A stretch of DNA of 13,040 bases from Odoribacteraceae bacterium (GTDB lineage: Bacteria; Bacteroidota; Bacteroidia; Bacteroidales; Marinifilaceae), in NCBI GenBank assembly GCA_031279175.1, contig JAITJA010000058.1, positions 1 to 13,040 of the forward strand. The letters are read 5' to 3'. Of this stretch, positions 1 to 7,506 are shown in pieces. The stretch's first letter is position 1; the number at the start of each line of letters is the position of its first letter. The notes beneath the pieces were generated by a model. The model did not search any database and was not told the origin of the DNA. It saw only the letters and a program-made list of their open reading frames with translations. The translations under genes and the position numbers were made by a program.

Positions 1-1015
1 CGAGATTGTTGTACACGCATGTCATCTGATCATCATCGAAAAACGTGCTGTACTTGTAAGTGGGCAGGTTGTTCAAGTTAGAATTGACGAGTTGGCGATA
101 GGCCTGGCACGCTCCTGATTTTTTGTTGTATAGCGCGGAGATGAAACGATCCGAGTCAATGTATCCAACGAGGATGGTATTGCGCGTTTGATCGAGATCC
201 TCGAGCCCCCTGATGATATGCTTGAAATTGGAGTCTATTACTGTTTCGATGGGCAAGGGGATATCCTCGTATCTTTCGCTGAAAATCAACTTGTACGCGG
301 GCCTGCACGTGTTGCCGTGTGCTTGAAAGATCGTGTCGCGAAAGGCGTGATAGAAAAGGCACGTGTCCCCGAGCCGCGCTAATTGTCCTTGTTTGTACAA
401 GAGCGCGACATTTTCCCCTCTCCTTGGCGCGTAGACAAATCCCGTCACCTGTTTCGTCGCCGTGTCATAGACCCCGAACGCCATGTTCCCGTTGTCCATC
501 CATCCCGACCAGTTATTGGCCATGTAGATTTTCCCGTTTGCATGTTCGACATGATCGGCCCCCATGATTTCCCACGTGTTGAAGCGGTCGATCATCTCCA
601 ATTCGTCATCATAACAGATCAACGATCGCATGTTCCCGTCGGAGATCCAAATGTTCTTTCCCGCGACGACAAATGCACTTGCAGCGCTATACTCGTCCGG
701 TCCACTTCCTTTCTTGTTGATCTTGGAAAGAAATTTGCCCGTCGAGTCGAAGAGAAAGAGCGTGTTAATCTTCCTGTCCAGGACATAGTACGTGTTGTTT
801 CGATAAAAAACCTTGTCCGCGGAACTGATCAAGCACTCGTCCTTGGTCTCGAGTGCCACGATATCCCACGCCGGCTCGACGTCATTGGCGAAGTCATATA
901 CCGAATCTACTTTCGATGGATTGATCCTGATCTCTTTTAATGTTGTAACTGATTCTCGTGCACAAGACGAGAGGGCGATAAATGATACCGCGCAAAATAA
1001 TGTCTGAATGTTCAT
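1..1015 (-). CDS. 6-bladed beta-propeller lipoprotein, C-terminus cut by window edge
   Basis: Reading leftward from ATG at 1013-1015 gives 338 uninterrupted codons to the window edge, so the C-terminus is missing. The N-terminus is a lipoprotein signal: a short hydrophobic stretch followed by ALSSC, which puts the acylated cysteine at residue 18. After it come the opening features of the Bacteroidota 6-bladed beta-propeller family (DUF5128/BF3164-like): an acidic start ending in IVALET, then YYVLDRKINTLFLFDSTGKF and the glycine-rich KGSGPDEY turn, followed by repeated strands typical of propeller blades (for example KNIWISDGNM, GKIYMANN). Members are exported, lipid-anchored proteins, usually of unknown ligand. 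A promoter at 1081-1113 fits this start. The downstream neighbour lies outside the window. The family call is firm; the specific role is unknown. Confidence 0.85.
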   Translation of the reverse strand, partial: MNIQTLFCAVSFIALSSCARESVTTLKEIRINPSKVDSVYDFANDVEPAWDIVALETKDECLISSADKVFYRNNTYYVLDRKINTLFLFDSTGKFLSKINKKGSGPDEYSAASAFVVAGKNIWISDGNMRSLICYDDELEMIDRFNTWEIMGADHVEHANGKIYMANNWSGWMDNGNMAFGVYDTATKQVTGFVYAPRRGENVALLYKQGQLARLGDTCLFYHAFRDTIFQAHGNTCRPAYKLIFSERYEDIPLPIETVIDSNFKHIIRGLEDLDQTRNTILVGYIDSDRFISALYNKKSGACQAYRQLVNSNLNNLPTYKYSTFFDDDQMTCVYNNL

Positions 1016-1080
1016 GTTGTTTTTAGGTTCATGTGACGTGTACTGTTGTTCTATATCTCTTTTGTTTTTAAAATGTGCGG

Positions 1081-1113
1081 CAAATGTATTTATAAAATAG
1101 TGACAAGCCCCAA
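1081..1113 (-). promoter_or_regulatory. Bacteroidota-type promoter for the beta-propeller lipoprotein gene
   Basis: On the minus strand TACATTTG (1081-1088) is an exact match to the TAnnTTTG -7 element. A TTG at 1111-1113 lies 22 bases upstream, slightly beyond the usual 19-21. The predicted start is near 1074, leaving a leader of about 60 bases before the ATG at 1015. A second near-match, AACATTTG, lies at 1122-1129. Confidence 0.6.
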
Positions 1114-1187
1114 TTCCCGCCCAAATGTTTTTAATAGGGATGTCTTTCATGCCAAAGGCGCGACGTTTCCCGGTCTAGCGCGCGGGC

Positions 1188-1219
1188 GTTGCCTGTTATG
1201 AAAAAAAGCGCTACTTTCG
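1188..1219 (+). promoter_or_regulatory. Probable promoter of the carbonic anhydrase-rpe-ftsE operon (TAnnTTCG variant)
   Basis: GTTG (1188-1191), a 20-base spacer, then TACTTTCG (1212-1219). This fits the Bacteroidota -33/-7 arrangement except for C instead of T at the seventh position of TAnnTTTG. Transcription would begin near 1226, giving a leader of about 76 bases before the ATG at 1302. The same one-base variant occurs upstream of purL and of the lipoprotein gene at 8327. Confidence 0.5.
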
Positions 1220-1301
1220 GATCGTGAAAAGAGAGGGGTGGGGCAGGGGAAAGGCAGGGGAGGAGGCGCGAGGCGTATTTTATTCACTTGAACTAATCAT
1301 T

Positions 1302-1838
1302 ATGGCTATAATCAGGAAATTGAAAGGGTGCGCGCCGGTGTTCGGGAAGAACTGCTTCCTGGCAGAGACGGCCGTCATCATTGGTGAGGTCGAGATGGGG
1401 GAGGGGTGCAGCGTGTGGTACGGCGCGGTGCTGCGCGGCGACGTGCACTACATCAAGCTCGGTAACAACGTGAACGTGCAGGACAATGCCACGATCCACG
1501 CGACGTACAAGAAATCACCAACGAACATCGGTAATAACGTCTCGATCGCGCACAACGCCGTGGTACACGGGTGCACGATTCACGACAACGCCTTGATAGG
1601 CATGGGCGCGATCGTCCTCGACGACGCCGTGGTCGAGAGCAACGCGATCGTGGCCGCCGGGAGCGTGGTAACGAAAGGAACCGTGGTCGAGTCGGGATGG
1701 GTATACGCCGGTTCGCCCGCTCGCAAGCTGAAAGAACTGGGACCGGAATTGCTACGGGACGAGGTGGAACGGATCGCGAACGCGTACGCGACGTACGCCG
1801 GGTGGTACGCGGGAGGAGGGCCAGATGGGAACGAGTAA
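1302..1838 (+). CDS. Gamma-carbonic-anhydrase-family hexapeptide-repeat protein
   Basis: This is a 178-residue left-handed beta-helix protein of the gamma-carbonic anhydrase/YrdA/PaaY family, cytosolic and expected to form a trimer. Hexapeptide-type repeats run from about residue 18 to 150. The three histidines expected to bind the metal are H66 (ATIHATY), H84 and H89 (SIAHNAVVHGC), with the 5-residue spacing seen in archaeal Cam. R45, D47, Q60 and D61 match other conserved active-site positions. The Cam acidic loop carrying the proton-shuttle glutamates is absent, as in CamH/YrdA-type members, so activity on CO2 is possible but unproven. I chose ATG 1302 over the in-frame ATG at 1224 because family members begin just before the first beta-helix turn and the 26 upstream residues are low-complexity. 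The stop overlaps rpe by 14 bases. Confidence 0.9.
   Translation: MAIIRKLKGCAPVFGKNCFLAETAVIIGEVEMGEGCSVWYGAVLRGDVHYIKLGNNVNVQDNATIHATYKKSPTNIGNNVSIAHNAVVHGCTIHDNALIGMGAIVLDDAVVESNAIVAAGSVVTKGTVVESGWVYAGSPARKLKELGPELLRDEVERIANAYATYAGWYAGGGPDGNE
1814..1819 (+). promoter_or_regulatory. Shine-Dalgarno-like site for rpe inside the upstream gene
   Basis: AGGAGG, 5 bases before the rpe ATG at 1825 and inside the last codons of the carbonic anhydrase gene. Other starts in this window lack such a site, as is usual in Bacteroidota. It also encodes a Gly-rich stretch, so it may be incidental. Confidence 0.35.
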
Positions 1839-2505
1839 ACGCGCGCCGCTGGTAGCGCCGTCATTGCTCGGGGCCGACTTCCTGCGGCTCGGCGAGGAGG
1901 TGGAGATGGTAAACGAGAGCGCCGCGGGATGGCTGCACCTGGACGTGATGGACGGGGTGTTCGTGCCGAACCTTTCGTTCGGGCTGCCCGTGGTCGAGCA
2001 CGTCAAGCGGGTGGCGCGGAAACCGCTGGACGTGCACCTGATGATCGCGAGGGGAGAGTGCTACGTGGAGGCGTTTCGCGCGGCGGGCGCCGACGTGCTG
2101 ACGGTACACGCGGAGGCGGTGACGCACTTGCACCGGGTGGTCGAGAAGATCAAGGAGACGGGGGCGCTGGCTGGCGTCGCGTTGAACCCGGGCACGCCGC
2201 TGGTGGTGCTGGAAGAAGTGCTGCCGCTGCTCGACGTGGTGCTGCTCATGAGCGTCAATCCCGGTTTCGGCGGGCAGCGATTCATCGAATCGAGCGTTGA
2301 CAAGGTCGCCCGGCTGAGGCAAATGATCGACGGGCGGGGATGCAAGGCATTGATCGAGGTGGACGGGGGGGTGACCGTCGAGACAGGCCGCCGGCTGGTG
2401 GCTGCCGGCGCGGAAGTACTGGTAGCGGGGAGTTTCGTCTTTCGTTCGCCCGCCCCGTCGCGTAGTATAAATGAATTAAAAGAGTGTAACGCGTGGAAAC
2501 AATAG
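1825..2505 (+). CDS. rpe: Ribulose-phosphate 3-epimerase
   Basis: Rpe interconverts D-ribulose 5-phosphate and D-xylulose 5-phosphate in the non-oxidative pentose phosphate pathway, in the cytosol. The 226-residue product is a TIM barrel of normal length, slightly extended at the C-terminus. Visible signatures are APSLLGADF at the first strand, HLDVMDGVFVPN with H38, D40 and D43, H71 in DVHLMI, the phosphate-binding VNPGFGGQ at 144-151, and EVDGGV with D180. H38, D40, H71 and D180 are the expected metal and acid/base residues. The ATG at 1825 overlaps the previous gene by 14 bases and the stop at 2503-2505 overlaps ftsE by 13, indicating translational coupling in one operon. The pathway supplies ribose phosphate, which fits loosely with purL downstream, but a shared transcript with purL is unlikely given the gap. 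Confidence 0.96.
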   Translation: MGTSKRAPLVAPSLLGADFLRLGEEVEMVNESAAGWLHLDVMDGVFVPNLSFGLPVVEHVKRVARKPLDVHLMIARGECYVEAFRAAGADVLTVHAEAVTHLHRVVEKIKETGALAGVALNPGTPLVVLEEVLPLLDVVLLMSVNPGFGGQRFIESSVDKVARLRQMIDGRGCKALIEVDGGVTVETGRRLVAAGAEVLVAGSFVFRSPAPSRSINELKECNAWKQ

Positions 2506-3248
2506 TGAGACTAACGGACGCGACGATCGGCCAGCAAGGCGTGATCGTCCTGCGCGAGGTGAACATGGAAGTCGCGCGCGGTGAATTTGTTTACGTCGTC
2601 GGGCGCGTGGGCAGCGGGAAGAGCACGCTGTTGCGGACGCTCTACGCCGAGTTGCCGTTGCTGGAAGGTTACGGGGAGGTAGCGGGGTTCTCGCTGGTAG
2701 GCATCCGTCGGTCGCGCGTCCCGCGGCTGCGTCGCAAGTGCAGCATCGTGTTCCAGGACTTCCGGCTGCTCACGGACAGGAGCGCGCGCGCTAACCTGGA
2801 GTTCGTGCTCCGGGCCACGGGCTGGAAACGAAAGGCAGCGCGGGAACGCGCGGGGGAGGTGCTGGAGCAGGTAGGAATGCCCGACGCGATAGATAAATTC
2901 CCGCACCAGCTCTCGGGCGGCGAGCAACAACGCGTCGTCCTTGCCCGTGCCTTGCTTAACTCACCGCCCGTGATCCTGGCAGACGAGCCGACGGGGAATA
3001 TCGACCCGGAAACCTCGTATCGCTTGCTCGAGCTGCTCAAGGAGATCGCCGGGAAGGGGACCGCCGTGATCATCGCTACCCACCAGTACGATCTTATCGA
3101 ACGCTACCCGGGACGCGTCTTCCGGTGCGAGGGTGGACGGCTAATCGAGGAACAAGTACCGGACGGACAAGCAACGCGAGGCGACGAGCTAACCGGGGAA
3201 CGCGACAACGCGACTGAACCCTGCCCGCCCGACGCGCCGGAGATATAA
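2493..3248 (+). CDS. ftsE: Cell-division ABC transporter ATPase FtsE
   Basis: This is the ATPase partner of the membrane protein FtsX, which activates peptidoglycan hydrolases at the division site. Motifs in order are Walker A GRVGSGKS (37-44), the Q-loop VFQDFRLL (Q88) characteristic of FtsE, the signature LSGGEQQR (140-147), Walker B VILADEP (D164, E165) and the H-loop ATHQ (H197). GTG at 2493 places GQQ at residues 13-15, where I recall YQQ in Bacteroidota FtsE. The in-frame GTG at 2505 would remove four residues. At 251 residues it carries an acidic, proline-containing tail of about 30 residues (from about 222). No ftsX lies beside it; in many Bacteroidota ftsX is elsewhere, next to uppP. 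A relative such as a LolD-type ATPase is less likely because of the VFQDFRLL motif. Confidence 0.9.
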   Translation: METIVRLTDATIGQQGVIVLREVNMEVARGEFVYVVGRVGSGKSTLLRTLYAELPLLEGYGEVAGFSLVGIRRSRVPRLRRKCSIVFQDFRLLTDRSARANLEFVLRATGWKRKAARERAGEVLEQVGMPDAIDKFPHQLSGGEQQRVVLARALLNSPPVILADEPTGNIDPETSYRLLELLKEIAGKGTAVIIATHQYDLIERYPGRVFRCEGGRLIEEQVPDGQATRGDELTGERDNATEPCPPDAPEI

Positions 3249-3345
3249 TTTCGCGCGGATACGCGGCGCGATAGGAGAAAAAGAGATATATTCGCGCCTA
3301 CAGCAGTATTCATTCATTATCTAATGTTTTAAGAGTTAATGGCGG

Positions 3346-3369
3346 CAAGCGGGGAGCGATCCCTGCTTG
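3346..3369 (+). terminator. 10-bp hairpin with GCGA tetraloop; possible terminator or leader structure
   Basis: CAAGCGGGGA pairs with TCCCTGCTTG (one G-T wobble) around the loop GCGA, a GNRA tetraloop. It is followed by TTCGTT rather than a clean T run. It lies upstream of the predicted purL start, so it could end the ftsE transcript. If transcription begins further upstream it would instead sit in the purL leader. Confidence 0.4.
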
Positions 3370-3451
3370 TTCGTTATATACAGCGGGATGATTTTTCGCC
3401 TCCACTCCTGGTTTTACCTTCTCGCTCGCCCGGGAAATCATCTTTATCACG

Positions 3452-3459
3452 TACATTCG
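3452..3459 (+). promoter_or_regulatory. Possible purL -7 element (TACATTCG)
   Basis: TACATTCG ends 21 bases before the purL ATG, nearly the same distance as the identical octamer before the gene at 8327. No TTG is found at the expected -33 position, so support rests on the -7 match and the spacing. Confidence 0.35.
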
Positions 3460-3480
3460 CGGTGAAAAATACAATACAGT

Positions 3481-6400
3481 ATGGCAATCATTTTCTACCG
3501 GAAAGAAGCCACGGTCTACGCCGCGCGCTACCAGGAGCCGGAAAATTCATTAGACGCGAGCAAGCTGGAATGGTTATTCGGCGACGCGCGGAGAGTAAAC
3601 GAAACGTCGGTCGAGGGTTTCTTCATCGGGCCGCGCCGCGAGATGATCTCCCCGTGGAGCACCAACGCGGTCGAGATCACGAGAAACATGTGCATCAACG
3701 GCATCGCGCGAATCGAACAATTTACCCGGGTTGACGACGAGAAGGCCTCCTTCGACCCCATGCTACAGGAGCTCTACCGCGGGTTGGACCAGTCCCTCTT
3801 TACCACCGACCGGCAGCCCGAACCGGTGATCTATATCGAGGATATCCGGGAGTATAACCGGCAAGAAGGACTGGCGCTAAGCGATACAGAGATCGAATAC
3901 CTCGAGCGTCTCGGCGAGAAACTCGGCCGGCGATTGACCGACTCGGAGGTCTTCGGCTTCTCGCAAGTCAACTCGGAGCACTGTCGTCACAAGATATTCA
4001 ACGGGCGCTTCATCATCGACGGGGAAGAGAAGGACGAAACCCTCTTCGCGTTAATAAAGAAGAGTTCCGCCGCGCACCCCAACAGGATCGTCTCGGCATA
4101 CAAGGATAACTGCGCCTTCATCGAGGGCCCGCGCGCCCTGCAATTCGCGCCGGCAGACCCGGCACGCCCCTCTGTCTTCGAGACCAGGGAGATCGAAACG
4201 GTCATCTCCCTGAAAGCGGAAACGCACAACTTCCCCACGACCGTGGAACCCTTCAACGGGGCGGCAACAGGAAGCGGTGGCGAGATCCGAGACCGAATGG
4301 CCGGGGGACAAGCCTCAATCCCGCTCGCCGGGACCGCCGTCTACATGACCTCCTACCCCCGTCCAGGCAACCGGCCCTGGGAAGAACGCCCGCCGCGCCC
4401 CTGGCTCTACCAAACGCCGGAAGAGATCCTCGTCAAGGCCTCGAACGGCGCTTCCGACTTCGGCAACAAGTTCGGGCAACCCCTGATCGCCGGTTCGCTG
4501 CTCACCTTCGAACACGAGGAAAACGGCGTCGCGTACGGCTACGACAAGGTCATCATGCTGGCTGGCGGCGTCGGTTACGCCAACCGCGAGCAAGCCGCCA
4601 AGCTCCACCCCGCTCCCGGTGACAAAGTCGTGCTCCTCGGTGGCGATAACTACCGCATCGGCATGGGTGGCGGGGCCGTCTCCTCCGTTGACACCGGCAT
4701 GTTCGCCAACGCCATCGAGCTTAACGCCGTGCAGCGATCAAACCCAGAGATGCAACGACGCGTTTGTAACGCCATCCGCGCACTCGCCGAGCAACGAGAG
4801 AATCCCATCATCTCGATACACGACCACGGCGCCGGGGGACACCTGAACTGCCTCTCCGAGCTGGTCGAGGAAGTCGGCGGGGTCATCCATCTCGACCGAC
4901 TGCCCGTCGGGGATCCCACCCTCTCCTACAAGGAAATCGTCGGCAACGAATCGCAAGAACGCGTCGGGCTCGTCATGAAAGAAAAAGACGTGCCCTTCCT
5001 GCAACAAATCGCCGAACGAGAACGCGCGCCGCTACACGTCATCGGAGAGGCAACGGGCGACCACCGCTTTACATTTATCGACGACAACGGGAACAAGCCC
5101 ATCGACCTGGAACTGCGAGACATGTTCGGCAATCCCCCCCGCGTCGTGCTCGAGGACGCCACTCGCCCCGCGCGCTTCCAACCCCTCTCACACGACAGCG
5201 AGAAATTACAGGAATACATACACCTCGTCCTGCAAATCGAAAGCGTCGCTTGCAAAGACTGGCTGACAAACAAGGTAGACCGGTCCGTGTCCGGGCGCGT
5301 GGCCCACCAGCAATGTGCAGGCCCGTTGCAACTCCCGCTCAACAACCTCGGGGCGGTTACAATCGATTTTACCGGCACGCGCGCCATCGCCACCTCCATC
5401 GGGCACGCCCCCGCCGCAGCCCTTGTCGACCCCGCTAACGGCTCGCGCCTGGCCATCGCCGAGGCTCTGACAAACCTCGTCTGGGCGCCGCTCGAGGGCG
5501 GCCTGCAAGGAGTATCACTGTCGGCCAACTGGATGTGGCCGGCAAGAAACCCGGGCGAGGACGCGCGCCTGTACAGGGCAGTAGAAGCCGCCTCCAGCTT
5601 CGCCATCGACCTGGGAATAAACATCCCGACAGGGAAAGACTCCCTCTCCATGACCCAAAAGTACGGGCAAGAGAAGGTCCTCGCGCCGGGTACGGTCATC
5701 ATCTCGACAGTCGGCGAGGTCACCAACGCCAGGCAGATCATATCACCTGTTCTCCAGCCCGGCAACCGTTCAGAGATCATCCTCGTAGATTTCTCCCGCG
5801 ACAGCTTCAAGCTCGGCGGATCAGCCCTCGCCCAACTCCTCGGCAAGGTCGGTGACGAGGCCCCGGACGTGAAAGACCCCGCCTACTTCGCTGCCGCCTT
5901 CACCGCCATCCAGCACCTCGTCACCAGCGGCGACCTCCTCGCCGGCCACGACATCTCGTCCGGGGGCATGATCACCGCCCTCCTCGAAACCTGTTTCGCC
6001 GACGATCGCCTGGGCCTGGAGATAGACCTCTCTTACATTCAGGAAAAAGATATCGTGAAGATCCTCTTCGCCGAGAACCCCGGCGTCCTGTTACAAGTCA
6101 AGGAATGTAAGCGGGTCGCCGCCGCTCTCGACGAGGCCGGTATCGCCTACCACTTCATCGGGTGCACGGGAAACGCCGGGCAACTACGCCTCCGCAAAGA
6201 CGGACGCGCGTGGGACATCGACATCCCCGCCGCCCGGGACGCCTGGTATCGCACCTCTTACCTCCTTGACCGTCGCCAGAGTGGCGAGACGAAAGCCCGC
6301 GAACGCTACGACAACTACAAGCATCAACCGCTCGCCTACCGTTTTCCCGCCACCTTCACCGGTCACCTGCCCGCGCCGGCAACCACCCGGCCGCGCGCCG

Positions 6401-7137
6401 CCGTGATCCGCGAGAAAGGATGCCAGTGCGACCGGGAAACCGCCTGGATGCTACACCTGGCCGGCTTCGAAACGCGGGACGTGCACGTGACCGACATCGT
6501 CTCCGGCCGCGAAACGCTCGACGACGTCCGCTTGATCGTTTTCGCTGGCGGCTTTTCCAACTCGGACGTGCTGGGTTCTGCCAAGGGGTGGGCCGGGGCG
6601 TTCAAGTACAACGAGCGAGCCCGCGCGGCTCTCGAGCGTTACTACCAGCGCCCTGACACGTTAAGCCTCGGCGTCTGCAACGGCTGCCAGCTCATGGTGG
6701 AGCTCGGGTTGATCTACCCGGGACACGCCGACATGCCCCGGATGTTACACAACGACTCTCGCAAGTTCGAATCTGGTTTCGTGAATATCGAGATCGTCGA
6801 GAATCATTCTGTCATGCTGCACTCGCTTGCCGGCACGCGCCTGGGCGTTTGGGTAGCTCACGGCGAGGGCAAGTTCCACTTCCCGCTCGAATATCATCAT
6901 TACCACGTGCCTGCCCGCTACGGCTACGACGCGTATCCCGCCAACCCGAACGGCTCGCCGTTTTCCGCGGCGGCCATTTGCAGCGACGACGGTCGTCACC
7001 TGGCCATCATGCCGCATCCCGAACGCGCCATTCACCCGTGGACCTGGCCCTATTATCCCGTTGACCGCTCGTCGGACGAGGTAACCCCCTGGTTAGAAGC
7101 GATAGTCAACGCCCGTCGCTGGATAGAATCCCTGTAG
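3481..7137 (+). CDS. purL: Phosphoribosylformylglycinamidine synthase, single-chain large type
   Basis: PurL converts FGAR, ATP and glutamine to FGAM, the fourth step of purine synthesis, in the cytosol. The 1218-residue product has all parts of the large form: an N-terminal PurS-like domain (about 1-150), a linker with SEHCRHKIF (165-173), two PurM-like synthase halves and a C-terminal glutaminase (from about 980). Conserved sites include AETHNFP (246-252) leading to GAATGSGGEIRD, GNESQER (488-494), PTGKDSLSM (from 716) and HDISSGG. The glutaminase nucleophile is C1066 in LGVCNGCQ, with H1179 and E1181 in MPHPE. The usual ETHNHP motif reads ETHNFP here. ATG 3481 gives a normal N-terminus. 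The gene is intact and stands alone, with no other pur gene in view. Its middle is strongly C-rich on the coding strand, unlike both flanking groups. Confidence 0.98.
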   Translation: MAIIFYRKEATVYAARYQEPENSLDASKLEWLFGDARRVNETSVEGFFIGPRREMISPWSTNAVEITRNMCINGIARIEQFTRVDDEKASFDPMLQELYRGLDQSLFTTDRQPEPVIYIEDIREYNRQEGLALSDTEIEYLERLGEKLGRRLTDSEVFGFSQVNSEHCRHKIFNGRFIIDGEEKDETLFALIKKSSAAHPNRIVSAYKDNCAFIEGPRALQFAPADPARPSVFETREIETVISLKAETHNFPTTVEPFNGAATGSGGEIRDRMAGGQASIPLAGTAVYMTSYPRPGNRPWEERPPRPWLYQTPEEILVKASNGASDFGNKFGQPLIAGSLLTFEHEENGVAYGYDKVIMLAGGVGYANREQAAKLHPAPGDKVVLLGGDNYRIGMGGGAVSSVDTGMFANAIELNAVQRSNPEMQRRVCNAIRALAEQRENPIISIHDHGAGGHLNCLSELVEEVGGVIHLDRLPVGDPTLSYKEIVGNESQERVGLVMKEKDVPFLQQIAERERAPLHVIGEATGDHRFTFIDDNGNKPIDLELRDMFGNPPRVVLEDATRPARFQPLSHDSEKLQEYIHLVLQIESVACKDWLTNKVDRSVSGRVAHQQCAGPLQLPLNNLGAVTIDFTGTRAIATSIGHAPAAALVDPANGSRLAIAEALTNLVWAPLEGGLQGVSLSANWMWPARNPGEDARLYRAVEAASSFAIDLGINIPTGKDSLSMTQKYGQEKVLAPGTVIISTVGEVTNARQIISPVLQPGNRSEIILVDFSRDSFKLGGSALAQLLGKVGDEAPDVKDPAYFAAAFTAIQHLVTSGDLLAGHDISSGGMITALLETCFADDRLGLEIDLSYIQEKDIVKILFAENPGVLLQVKECKRVAAALDEAGIAYHFIGCTGNAGQLRLRKDGRAWDIDIPAARDAWYRTSYLLDRRQSGETKARERYDNYKHQPLAYRFPATFTGHLPAPATTRPRAAVIREKGCQCDRETAWMLHLAGFETRDVHVTDIVSGRETLDDVRLIVFAGGFSNSDVLGSAKGWAGAFKYNERARAALERYYQRPDTLSLGVCNGCQLMVELGLIYPGHADMPRMLHNDSRKFESGFVNIEIVENHSVMLHSLAGTRLGVWVAHGEGKFHFPLEYHHYHVPARYGYDAYPANPNGSPFSAAAICSDDGRHLAIMPHPERAIHPWTWPYYPVDRSSDEVTPWLEAIVNARRWIESL

Positions 7138-7154
7138 GCGCCACTTCCGCTCTT

Positions 7155-7201
7155 GAACGCGGGGAAGATCGTGCATCATGCAATCGATTTTCCCCGCGTT
7201 C
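7155..7201 (+). terminator. 17-bp hairpin just downstream of purL
   Basis: The arm 7155-7171 (starting GAACGCGGGGAA) pairs with 7185-7201 (ending TTCCCCGCGTTC) over 17 bp with one G-T wobble. The apical part TGC/GCA closes a 5-base loop above an AT bulge. It starts 17 bases after the purL stop. No T run follows, so it may stabilise the mRNA end or pause polymerase rather than act as a classic intrinsic terminator. Confidence 0.55.
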
Positions 7202-7317
7202 TCTTGTCATGCTCCTTCTCGCGAGCGTTTTTCCCGTTCGCCGGGAATGTAAATGGATACATCCCTCCCCGCGCCCCCGTCCATCAAGATCCATTTTTGC
7301 CATTTCCCTCCCGGCCT

Positions 7318-7457
7318 CCCGTTGAACCGGTATGTAAGACAACAAAAGAAATTACCCGTCCCGGAACTCCAGACTGTAAGAATCACAAAAAGATGTTCAC
7401 TCCCGGAGCCCCGGGAATCCAAGGGGCAAGTTTTTTCTTGTTCCCCGGTGATCCGGG
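7318..7457. repeat. Degenerate 42-base-period array of CCCGG-N4-CCGGG palindromes
   Basis: CCCG or CCCGG recurs at 7318, 7360, 7402 and 7444, exactly 42 bases apart. The partner CCGG recurs at 7327, 7369 (as CCAG), 7411 and 7453, also 42 apart. Units three and four form clean stems around AGCC and TGAT. The spacers are less conserved: 7333-7365 and 7375-7407 agree at 21 of 33 positions, including TGTAAGA and TCCCGGA. An earlier CCCGT at 7276 keeps the same period. This looks like an old tandem repeat; it is too degenerate for a CRISPR array. Confidence 0.5.
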
Positions 7458-7488
7458 CACGAGGGGGAAATGGTTGATTCGAGATACA

Positions 7489-7506
7489 GGGCGGGACGGG
7501 AGGGGG
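7489..7506 (+). other. G-quadruplex motif
   Basis: Four G runs (GGG, GGG, GGG, GGGGG) separated by 1-2 bases meet the standard quadruplex pattern with very short loops. It lies 66 bases beyond the sigma-factor stop codon, on the strand opposite to that gene. A looser G-rich cluster follows at 7546-7570 (G5, G4 and G7 runs). Confidence 0.5.

Larger units (their letters stand above)
3249..3480. other. Gap between ftsE and purL with two hairpins and a weak promoter
   Basis: No convincing gene is present. A short inverted repeat, TCGCGC/GCGCGA, lies at 3251-3271, three bases after the ftsE stop and without a T run. A stronger hairpin lies at 3346-3369 and a promoter-like TACATTCG at 3452-3459. 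The gap is AT-richer than its neighbours, as expected for a spacer. Confidence 0.6.

Noticed and set aside
383..940. A 185-codon plus-strand open frame
   Set aside because: It is antisense to the beta-propeller lipoprotein gene, whose reading frame has a lipobox and family motifs.
1198..1227. A 9-codon reading frame starting MKKSATFGS
   Set aside because: It spans the predicted -7 element and would end at about the transcription start, so it is probably not transcribed.
3339..3734. A 131-codon plus-strand frame overlapping the purL start
   Set aside because: It overlaps the conserved N-terminus of PurL in another frame and has no family features.
4926..5846. A 306-codon open frame on the minus strand
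   Set aside because: It is antisense to the conserved core of purL, has biased Ser/Arg/Pro composition and no recognisable family.
7318..7457. CRISPR-like array
   Set aside because: The repeated core is only about 14 bases and degenerate, the spacers resemble one another, and no cas genes are present.
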